Both the position numbers and the translations under genes were made by a program. Positions 54,518 through 64,000 of a stretch of 64,000 bases of DNA are shown here, piece by piece. Position 1 is the first letter of the stretch. Each line of letters begins with the position of its first letter. A model generated the notes under the pieces. The model saw only the letters and a list, made by a program, of their open reading frames with translations. It searched no databases and was not told where the DNA came from. The DNA comes from Dioscorea cayenensis subsp. rotundata (taxonomy: Eukaryota; Streptophyta; Magnoliopsida; Dioscoreales; Dioscoreaceae), in assembly GCF_009730915.1 (NCBI RefSeq), contig NC_052489.1, positions 124,001 to 188,000 of the forward strand. The letters are read 5' to 3'.

Positions 54518-57500
54518 ATGCCTGCGGTGGGCTACCCATCTTTCGGCTGCACTTGTTCCATTTTCCCTTTCGACTTTGTTTCAGCAATGTCGAGTTTGGA
54601 GGAGCCACTGAGTCTGGAGAATTTTCCAAGCTTGAGTGTTGTTGGGAGGCTGCAAAGAGTTACTTCTGATGCTTGTAGACCTAGAGTTGATGAAGCAGAA
54701 CTTGATAATTGCATGGCTGAATGCAGGCAGTGCAGCTCTTCTAACAGCTGCCAGTAAGTGCTCCTATAGCAACTGACGCTTATTCTCTTCCCTTATGATT
54801 TGCATTTGAAAGTTTTCTTATTTTATGAGATTCATGACCTTATGGTTCCATAGACCTCACATTATTTTTTCTTTGGGTAAGTTTTGAAATCTTGCCGCCT
54901 ACAAGATATGCCATTTATGTTCTTTTACCCATGCATATGTGTCTCATCTTTAATTTGTTTCAAACTTTAATATTCTTTATAAACAGTAGTTCTGTTTGAA
55001 GCTTAAAAGTCTTTGAGATTTGAGAATGTGACACTTCCATAACTTTTCCTCCTCCTTCACACTGGACAAACTCTAAGCTTTTATTGCATTATCAAATGGT
55101 TGCATTTGCCAGATTTTAAAGGAAACAATCTTGGACGTGTGGTTGCAAGTATTTTGTACAGCTGCATGGCTGAGTCATTTTATCAATCATGTCATATGCT
55201 TGATGTCTTCCATTATAATCAAATTAAGAAGCTTTTGCTAATTAATGCCTCTACTCTTCACTTGAGGTGAGCTATGATGCTCCATTAACTCCCAACTGGA
55301 GCATGAATCTGCTTTCTTGAGCCATATGAAAGGAATTTCTGATCTTCATGAAAGACATTGGTGCTTGATTATTAATTGGTTTGGGCAGAGTGGAATAAAT
55401 TGCACCAAAGCTTAATTAATACTTGCATAAGATCCTGTTTTTTAAATTGCACAGAATTGGGAAGGCCATGGCTCTGGCTTACCTCAGGCCCTGCTTGAGC
55501 CCATACCCCTTCCTTATTATTATAATACCACTTAATACTATGTTTGTGGAAGGCATAGATATCTAAGTGTTTCTTGTATCTGCAGAGACTTTGACATGTA
55601 TGCTTGGAGAAGGCAAAAAAGGGACATGCTATTCTCAGACACCATCAATTTGAGGAGAACATGCTTTTGTCGGGATCGCGGTGTAATGGACAATGCCTGC
55701 CATTCATGGTATTCACAAGATCGTGGGTATTGCTCATCTTGCAATCACATGGAAATAAGAGATATTGCTCACAAGGTGCCTGAACATTGTCACACACTCT
55801 ATTCCTAGTTCATTTTATACAATATTTTACTTTGACATGCTTATCTGAATAATTTCAAAATCAAAGGTTGTTGTCAAATATTACATCACATCATTTAAAA
55901 GCTTAAAATGGTCTTGTACAGTTCTTCAGAGGCTTGCCTAGGTTTGTAAAGATTGTGGAAGTTGGGCCAAGGGACGGCTTGCAAAATGAAAAATCTACTG
56001 TGCCTACAATGGTGAAAGTAGAATTAATACAACGGCTGGCTGTCACTGGGTTGTCTGTTGTTGAGGCTACCAGTTTTGTTTCGCCAAAATGGGTACCTCA
56101 GGTAATTTTATTTGTTTTTCTAGTGTTAGATTTGTTTTTTGTGTTGACAACTTTGATTTTTAATTTGATCTGTCAACAATACAATTAACATGTTGTTCTA
56201 TGTCAGTGTCTCAACTCCTACCAGAATGAAACACCATGTTCAAGTCGTATTCGCATAACTAAATCTTGCACCTAGACCATTGTTAGCTAATTTTAGCTTC
56301 ATGAATTGTAGCTGGCAGATGCGAAGGATGTCATGAAAGCAATCCGTAACACACAGGGTGCCAGGTTTCCTGTGTTGACCCCTAATCTTAAGGTAAATTA
56401 TATGTTCTAAACTGCATCTTCATGCGGACATAATTCTTTGCTAGGGAAGGTAATAGGTTATCGCATTTGGCAGGGATTTAACGCAGCTGTTGCAGCTGGT
56501 GCAAAGGAAGTTGCCATATTTGCATCAGCATCTGAAGCCTTTTCTATGTCAAATATCAACTGCAGCATTAAAGATAGCCTTGCTCGCTATCAAGAAGTTG
56601 TGTTTGCTGCTAAAAAACTTGGAATGCCAATTCGTGGGTATGTTTAATGAACAGGAAAAAAAGCTAATATGATTCCATTGTCTTCTAGAAACTTATAATG
56701 GGAAATTAATAATCAAGTAATAAATAAATCAAAATAGGATAAGATAATATGCCAAACAGAATCTCAACTACAACCACTAAGAGAAACATTTCTAACACTT
56801 GTTTTATTAAGATAAATATATGTATGTATGTGTGTGTGTGTGTGTTGCTTGATCACCTTAGGAACAATGAGATCAACTGCTACTAGAAATTATAACATTA
56901 ATTGAATGAAAAGCTAATGGTAATTTAGAAGGTGACAATAATAGGTAATCATCATATGCTTGCCTGGTTGTTATAAAATTGTTAATGGAAGAATGTGAGA
57001 GATAAATGATATTCATTAATTATTAGTTAATATTTTGAAATTATTTGTTCCCTGTTATTTTCGAATTATATTTTCATTGGACCCAGGTAGTTGTCTTTGG
57101 CAGGATATTTTTCACTCTTATTTTTGTCCTTTCGCATCATGTGGGCTCTAACAGATATCAGCATATCTCGGCCAGCTAACAAATCACAAAATTGTGTTTA
57201 GCATCTTGACGAGTTCTCAGGGTAGAACGCAATTTCCATGATATACTTAACAATTTTGCATTTCCTCTAGATTGAATTTCTCCTTCTTTACTTTTAGAAA
57301 GGTTTCCAACTGGTTAAAAATCTACCTGACTGGATTTTGGCTAATATGATTATATAAGTGATTAGTAAAGTGATTTGTATGTTTTTCCTTTCATATTTGT
57401 GAGCAAACATCAGAATGACTCAGGTAAGCCCTCTGCAGTTAAATATTGCACATAAAATTTTGGCAATGCAATCCGTTAAATGTTTAACCAACAAATTCAT

Positions 57501-58706
57501 TATCTTTATGATGTCATACACCATAAACTTAGGACTAATTTATCCTTTTAATACCAATGCTTGTTCATTAATTCTCCATTAGGTATGTGTCATGTGTCGT
57601 GGGCTGTCCTGTAGAAGGAGCGGTGCCTCCTTCTAAGGTGGCATTTGTGGCAAAAGAGCTTTATGACATGGGATGCTATGAAATATCACTTGGTGATACA
57701 ATTGGTGTTGGCACTCCAGGTATGATTACCTTTTCAGCTCAAATGCAGTTCTTTTCTGTATATACTTGACAAAAGAGTACATTGATGATCTTAGGATTTT
57801 GTATTCGAAGCTTCTTAAGAATTCTAGGATCATAGATACATTTTAATTTTCCATCATCACTCAATCTGTTGTGGCTGGACAGTTGATAAAAGTTCGAGAC
57901 ATATCTTAGCATGTATGAAAATTCATTTGAGAAATATCATATATTGAAGAAGAAAGTTCCTTTTCAACCCGCTGCCTTCTTGAACTAGTTTTAATATTGG
58001 CCTACTCATAGTTGATGCATGAGAAATGAGAAACTCTGCAGCACTTGCAACATGTGGGTCATTTTGATATGTTTGTGATTGTGAAGGAACAACTGAAAGA
58101 TGAATTATAAGAAACAGAGGAACAGTAACAAGGATAACTTGATTACTTATAGACAAGCAAGATCAGGATTCTGAATTTATATCTAGCGCATATCTATTTC
58201 TAATACGTCATTGGTATGATCTCTTGTATGGTATAGGCACGGTCATTCCAATGCTTGAAGCTGTCATGTCTGTCGTTCCCAGGGAAAAGATTGCAGTTCA
58301 TTTTCATGATACATATGGGCAATCTCTTGCCAATATACTGATCTCTCTCCAAGTAAGTAACCTCCTTGAAGAGTGTTGGTGCATGAGAGGCTTTCCAAGC
58401 CATGTAATACAACCAGCCTTCTAACGGAACGCCTTTTTTTTTCCTTAATTTTATCAGATGGGGATCAGTGCAGTGGATTCCTCAGTTGCCGGCCTTGGGG
58501 GTTGCCCTTATGCAAAAGGTGCTTCAGGAAATGTGGCAACTGAAGATGTTCTGTACATGCTCAATGGACTTGGAATAAAGACCAATGTGGATCTAAACAA
58601 GCTCATGGCAGCTGGTGATTTCATCTGCAAGCATTTAGGGCGTCAATCTGGGTCGAAGACCGTCATTGCTCTGAGTAAAATTACTCCAGATGCCTCCAAG
58701 ATATAG
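54518..58706 (+). CDS. HMGCL: Hydroxymethylglutaryl-CoA lyase
   Basis: Splits 3-hydroxy-3-methylglutaryl-CoA into acetyl-CoA and acetoacetate, the last step of leucine breakdown, in mitochondria. Coding exons: 54518 (or 54587)-54753, 55586-55775, 55922-56101, 56312-56392, 56474-56637, 57583-57719, 58237-58352 and 58458-58706. They join in frame to 450 residues, or 427 from the second ATG, which matches plant proteins starting MSSLEEPL. The barrel begins [24 protein letters not shown] and the signature [23 protein letters not shown] with the catalytic Cys are present. It ends DASKI. The exon 3 acceptor at 55921 is chosen because the next AG breaks the frame. The N-terminal 140 residues are the poorly conserved plant extension with a Cys-rich part. 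Plant orthologue recalled: At2g26800. Confidence 0.94.
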
Positions 58707-60050
58707 CTCTGAATTGTGGAGGACAATTATATTCCAATGAATAAGATGTGATTATCCCTTTAAAGACTGATAAATAAACTATGTTGTACTGCTCTTTGTA
58801 TTATCGATCCAGTTCTCGCACTGCAGCCCTGTGATCATCCTGTGATATCTGGATGTTCACATGAGATGTGACGAGTAATATCTTGAAATATCGATATATT
58901 GTTCTATTAAAATCAATTTCATATACAAGTATAAGTCATTGTATCAGTTATGTTATCTCCATGCTTCAATAAAAAATTATTACGGTTTGGTACCTGCAAA
59001 TGCAGAGCGCCTCTGGTTCAGCTGTTGTGTGTAATTGAAGTAGCTTAACATCTTTTTAATGCGAAAGTGGATGAATGGGTTTTTGATGAAATTCAGATCC
59101 ATATTTAATTTTTTTGGAATCTTCCCTCCCAAACAAACCTCTGCTTTATTTTATTTTTTATTTTTAAATAGAACAAAATGTGCAAAAAAAAAAAAAGAAA
59201 GAAAGAAAAAGAAAATCTCATTGACTGTAGAAACGTTTGCCAAAAAAGAGAATTTGGCAGGACATAGGTCACCACTCCGTTGCTTAAACCTTTACATCTT
59301 TCCAATTCCAAAAGGAATTGACCTTTTCCCTTTTGAAATCTAGACAACACACAGCAGGGAACTCATTTTTCAGAAGCACACACAGCTCAGTTCTCAATGT
59401 GAGAAACAGGACAAAGATTTCTGAAATGAAAGTGGTGATCACATTTAGAAACCTTTTGAATCTTTTGTACTGGAGAACATGATGACCACCCCAGAACGTA
59501 TCCAATGGTCACAGATATTCACCATTGTCCGATTGATTGTCTTCCAATTCAGCTGCCTTTTTCTGCTTTTTGTTGTTGGTGGATGATGGATGGTTCATGG
59601 CCTTTCAACTTGTCAGTGTCTCCATTTTTTGTCTGATTTGGGACTGTTTTTTATGTGACACTAGCTTTCTTCAAAAGTATTATTATTATTAATAATTCCA
59701 TTTTACATTTATCTAATTTATTAACATTGATTAAACATCAGAAATAAAGAATTTCATTAATCTCCAACATCTGTTTCCCTTCAATTCAAAGAAAACAAAA
59801 ATTTCCATTGATAGAAAACAAAGGTGGCAACAAGCCAACAACAACACATACATGAATCAAACACACAAATAAACACCAAGAAACAAAAATGTATGGAAAC
59901 TATATGCATGGATCAGCTTACAATGTAATCAAAAACTTCAAAAGAAGTGAAAAATGCTTAGATTTACACCACTCTTTTCATACCTTGATATTTTTTTTTA
60001 AAATAAAATAAAAATAAATAAAAACAAAAAAGACTCTTCCAGTCTTCCTC

Positions 60051-60081
<31 letters not shown>
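58707..60081. other. Intergenic region between HMGCL and CLE genes
   Basis: 3' flanks of both convergent genes. Poly(A)/(T)-rich patches and a (TTTA)n run (about 60054-60075). No further gene supported. Confidence 0.5.
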
Positions 60082-60315
60082 TTATCTGTTGTGAAGAGGA
60101 TTAGAGCCACTATAGACCTTCCTCTTATCATCAGCAAAAGCTCCACCTCCAACAAAACCAGCTTTAGTAGATCCAGTAGTAGAACCAAAATGAGAACCAT
60201 GGCCAGGCCTATGATGAGAAGCAGAATACCTGACAGATAGCAACTGGAACAGCATGATCATGAGTAAGATGATGATGATGAAACAGCAGGAGGAGGAGAT
60301 ATTCTTGCAAGCCAT
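60082..60315 (-). CDS. CLE-family secreted signalling peptide precursor
   Basis: 77 residues, intronless: MACKNISSSC then a hydrophobic stretch (residues about 11-27, FIIIILLMIMLFQLLSV) acting as signal sequence, a variable Gly/His/Ser-rich middle, and the C-terminal peptide RKVYSGSNPLHN at residues 65-76 followed by Arg and stop. This fits the CLE consensus R-x-V-x-x-G-x-N-P-L-H-N. It is most like the PLHN(R) subgroup that includes CLE19-CLE22. The fourth position, often Pro, is Tyr. CLE peptides are cut out, secreted and perceived by CLV1-type receptor kinases to control meristem and vascular cell fate. Which receptor or tissue applies is unknown. Size, architecture and terminal position of the peptide all match the family. 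Confidence 0.9.
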   Translation of the reverse strand: MACKNISSSCCFIIIILLMIMLFQLLSVRYSASHHRPGHGSHFGSTTGSTKAGFVGGGAFADDKRKVYSGSNPLHNR

Positions 60316-61120
60316 TATTGATCTTCTCTCATATCATTTCTCAACACCAAGTGTGTTGATCATTTGATTATAATTTCTCAAGTAGTGGTAGTAGTAGTGG
60401 CAGTGGTGGTGGTCGTCGTCGTACCAAGTGCATGTGATCCCTAGAGGAGAAACAGAGCTGACATTAATGGCTTGGTGGTGGGATAATGGGGGCAAAGATG
60501 ACAATTTGGTCAAAATGAGATGCATAGAGTCCACTGCTACAAGGATTAAACTATTTCTTTTGTAGCAGGCTTTGTTGGAAACTTCTCCTTAGTTTAGTTT
60601 GGATGCTAAATATACAACTTGAGAGAGAGAAACAGCAACTAGCTCTTGCTTTTCTTCTTCTTCTTCTTCTTCTTCTTCTTCATTCATGTGCAAACAATCA
60701 TTTATATAGTTGAGAAAAGAAATTTTATTAATATTATTATTATTATTTTTTGTATAATATATATATATATATATTATTTATAAATAATATAAATTTGTTA
60801 TAGTGGAAGTAAATAGGAGAGCATTTCTAAGATTATTCTATAAATGAAGAAAAATATCTAATTTATATATTATATTAATTTATACTACAACTAGCCACAT
60901 TGTGAGTGAAACATCAATTATTTGTTTTAGCATAATTATTTTATAATTTTAAATATTATAAAAAGAATCAAATTAGTACCCTTTGATTTTTTTAAAAAAA
61001 TAATTAAATAATTAAATAAATATTTCTCTGTTCTCCCTCACCGACCCTAGTCTCTTTCTCATTCGTGCTTGTTTTGGCAGCGGTGGAGAAGACGAAGCCA
61101 AGTCGGTGGTGTCTCGGAGG
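60316..61120. other. Region between CLE gene and RBL18-like gene (divergent)
   Basis: Divergent promoters of the two genes. It contains (GTA/GTG)n near 60382-60422, a (TTC)n run (60651-60680) and a TA run (about 60757-60773). No gene seen. Confidence 0.5.
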
Positions 61121-63390
61121 ATGAACGGCGGGCCTTCTGGTTTCCGTAAGCATTGCATTCCTCTCTTGCCCTAATTTTTCAATTTATTACCAAATCCAAG
61201 TCTTGCTCTCCATCTCCTTCAATCCTAGACAATGCTCCGGTCACGAGAACCTTTGTTGTCGCCAGCGCGCTCCTCACGGTCCTCTTGAGCCATTCTCTTC
61301 GTCTCGGATTATCCTATGAGGTACCTTTCTGTTTCTTTCGATTAGATCTATTCTATTCTGCTTCATTTGTTCAGCTTTCTACTTTCAATCAGTGCTGCTG
61401 TTGGCTTGGAAGTCATTATTAAATCAGTGCTTGTGTTTTTCCGTCTACATTTGTTGCCTTTCTTTGAAATTGTTGTTCAAGAGTCCGCTTACTATAAGCC
61501 TTTGCTGTGAATGCAGGACATTTTTGAAAAGTTTCGATTTTGGAGGTTAATTGTTTCATCTCTTGCCTTCTCATCTACGCCGGAGTTGATGTTTGGGCTG
61601 TATCTGCTCTATTATTTCAGGGTGTTTGAGAGACAGATTGGTTCTAACAAGCATTCGGTAAATTTTGTTGTTTCTTCTTTAACTCTTGGTAAAGGGAAAA
61701 AAATCATTACTTTCTAGTGCTTGCTTGAGAAATTATAATCTAGCAATAGTTTTTCTTGCTATTTATTGCTAATTGCGGTGCTTTAGATTTGCTTTGTTAC
61801 TTTCATTGCACCATTTTAGCTTCTAAAACAAACGGCTGTTGTCTGATGCACTGTGATATGTGTGACCTTAGAAATATTGCTAACTTGTTTCTATGAATTC
61901 GCAGGTGTTCATTGTATTCTCTATGATGGTGTCATTATTACTAGAGATGCTTACTTTGACATATCTTCCAGGTATGCCTTTCTAAATAAGACTCTATCAT
62001 TTTAACTTGTTCTGAACCTTGTTCATCGCTTTTGTCATCGTTTTATCTTCCTAGTGATGTGTTCTGTAATTCATAGCATATTTTATATATACAGTGTCAT
62101 ATTTCTTAAGTATCTTATAACCTTCATTACACTGGATCAATCTCAGTCAGCAAAGACCACCTGTTAATGTTTTGTTGTCTTACATTTTTTTTTTGGATTT
62201 AACTGCCAATGGACAAATATTGAGAAAGAGATTGTATTAAGTAATTTATTGTTTGTTACTCACAGTTGTTTGCCATGTGATGGTAAATCTCTACTTGAAA
62301 TAGCTAATCAAATTTTATTGCTTTCTCTGCTGGTAGCTTAGTTCTGTATTCCCTTTTGATTCAGCAGATCTCTCTTGAAGTCTGCTGGTATCACCAAACA
62401 AATTCCACTATTTTCTCTAATAATATTCTGCTTTTGATTTCTGCAGATCCGTCTTTAAAGATACTTGTATCTGGACCATACGGACTTATATTTGCCTCTT
62501 TTGTGCCTTTCTACTTTGATATTCCTGTTTCATCTCGGTTTACTATATTCAGCTTACAGTTAAGTGACAAGTCATTCATATATTTGGCTGGTCTTCAGGT
62601 CAGGCATTGATCAAATCTTTATCTGTTATAGAGTGGTGGTGTTGTACATGTCTACTGCTGCATGTCTTACCTTTGATTTTTTATTCAGCTTCTTTTTTCA
62701 TCCTGGAAACGGTCTCTTATACCTGGCATATGCGGTGTATTGGCTGGTTCCTTATACCGTCTAAATGCTTTTGGCATACGTAGAGTAAAGGTTAGTGTAA
62801 CCATCACTATAAATTTACAAACTCCTGTACTTTCTCCTTTGTTTGAACTAATGCCAAACTCTTATACATTGCATGCATGATTTTATTGTCTCGAGCATAT
62901 TTAAAAATCGGTGATTTCATCTAACCGGAAATTGGCTCCAATCATTAATTCCTAGGAGGAAAGAATTAAGGGTTATTGCTTGGGCAACTTCTGTTGATGA
63001 TTTACTCTCATAGCAACAGAAAATGCCTTTTGGAGGTAACTTTATTTTGTATGATAGGCACGTTTTAAACATGACATTCTTAGCCAATTCTTTAGTTAAA
63101 TCCTTGGTGCAATATCGGGCCTACTGGATTGTTTCTTGGGATTCTCTTCAGTAAAATTTGTGCTCTCTGCCTCTCTACACACACACGCACATTTTCTTTT
63201 TTAACAGAAAGGATTTATCAACTTCTTTTGCTGAATATGCCTTCCTGAACCATGTGAGTGCTCACAGTTTCCAGATGCTTTTACGGATTCTCTGTCAAGG
63301 CTATCATGGCCTTCTGGTAATTCAAGGCAGACTTCATCAAGTGCCAATGTTATAGGAAGCATACCATCTTATCCTGGTCATCAAGTGGAG
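61121..63390 (+). CDS. RBL18: Rhomboid-like UBA protein (UBAC2/RBL18 type), 3' end beyond the window
   Basis: Seven visible exons: 61121-61145, 61229-61320, 61517-61657, 61905-61971, 62447-62598, 62689-62790 and 63268-63390. All are GT-AG and in frame, giving 234 residues from MNGGPSGF. Several hydrophobic segments form a rhomboid-like membrane domain ([95 protein letters not shown]). The family ends in a UBA ubiquitin-binding domain, whose exons are expected right of 64000. In animals UBAC2 is an ER factor in lipid-droplet/ERAD control; plant function is less clear. The catalytic Ser/His of active rhomboids is not evident, so a pseudoprotease is likely. An earlier AG (63208) is rejected because only TTTCCAGATGC at 63268 keeps the family frame. 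Confidence 0.9.
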
Positions 63391-64000
63391 GTTAGTTATT
63401 TGTATCATTTTTTAGTTGCACTTGTTTTGCCACTATTGCTCTTGATTACCAGAGAAAGTATATAATTACAGGCAGTAAAAAAATATTTTCCTTTGTAGTC
63501 TCACTTATCATTTTGTTTTTAATGTTGATTACATTGACATTTTGTCTTTTTTAGATGTTCAAGAGCACTACTGCCACCTAAATGGCACCTTCCCGCATGT
63601 CAGCTAAAATTAAAAAAAGAAAAAGAAAAAGAAAAATAGCCTATGCTTATCCCCATATCCAGCTTTAATGTTTGATAGGAATTAAAGTTGATAGAAAACA
63701 GAAAGATATATTTCAAAAATAAAAGTAACTTATGGAGTTTCTGTTTGAATGAAGGAATGCTGAAAGCGCTTCATGATTTAATTACAGTGAATGAATAGAT
63801 GTAAAGGGTCTCCACTGATAGAATGGATTTCTGTTTCTATCAAAACTGACTCTGAAGTGCTTGTTTGAATGATACCTGTACAATGAAAGAGCTTGGTATA
63901 AGAAATACCCCAGGTCTGTCTCCAGACTGAGATTTAGCTGATTCTGGTGCATGCCTGATGCATGATAGATGTACCACAAGTTGGTTGCTAGCTGATTTGA
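63391..64000. other. Intron of the RBL18-like gene up to the window edge
   Basis: No exon matching a UBA domain is seen here, so it is read as intron. Confidence 0.5.

Noticed and set aside
55930-55932. Alternative HMGCL exon 3 acceptor
   Set aside because: Using AG at 55928-55929 gives a stop after three codons; AG at 55920-55921 keeps the frame.

Overview
This window is plant nuclear DNA from an angiosperm. The evidence is GT-AG introns, coiled-coil NBS-LRR (CNL) immune receptors, LINE and Ty1-copia remnants, and plant-type housekeeping genes. No sequence search was run, so the species is not fixed. A monocot is a weak guess.

The left half (1-32.3 kb) is a CNL cluster riddled with transposons. 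CNL-1 (+) is cut inside its NB-ARC domain by a full-length LINE with two open ORFs and perfect 15-bp target duplications. CNL-2 (-) and CNL-3 (+) are intact, single-exon and head-to-head over a 684-bp shared promoter. CNL-4 (+) is intact and faces a decayed, truncated minus-strand CNL over a homologous promoter. A broken copy of the NDUFA6 first exon and intron (24.2-24.63 kb) abuts that CNL relic, and the intact NDUFA6 gene follows CNL-4. One tandem duplication of the block CNL(-)/CNL(+)/NDUFA6, with its junction near 24,630, explains both broken genes at once.

Between the duplicated blocks lie a Ty1-copia element with a LINE nested in it, a series of very short LINE 3' ends with target duplications, a tRNA-like (SINE-like) repeat, and a 1.4-kb element that is almost wholly an inverted repeat, flanked by 10-bp duplications.

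The right half (32.3-64 kb) is mostly single-copy genes. These are NDUFA6 (complex I), a five-exon F-box gene, two related uncharacterised proteins sharing an LLPLPPRL motif, HMG-CoA lyase (eight coding exons), a previously easy-to-miss CLE signalling peptide gene on the minus strand, and the 5' part of a rhomboid-like UBAC2/RBL18 gene that runs off the window. Between them are a Ty1-copia pol relic, a solo LTR with TATTA duplications, an 897-bp GC-ended element with 10-bp duplications, other inverted-repeat elements and AT-rich DNA.

Functionally the genes fall into immunity (CNL cluster), mitochondrial metabolism (NDUFA6 and HMG-CoA lyase, the latter in leucine breakdown), protein turnover (F-box, rhomboid/UBA) and peptide signalling (CLE). 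Apart from the divergent CNL pairs there is no sign that neighbours act together.
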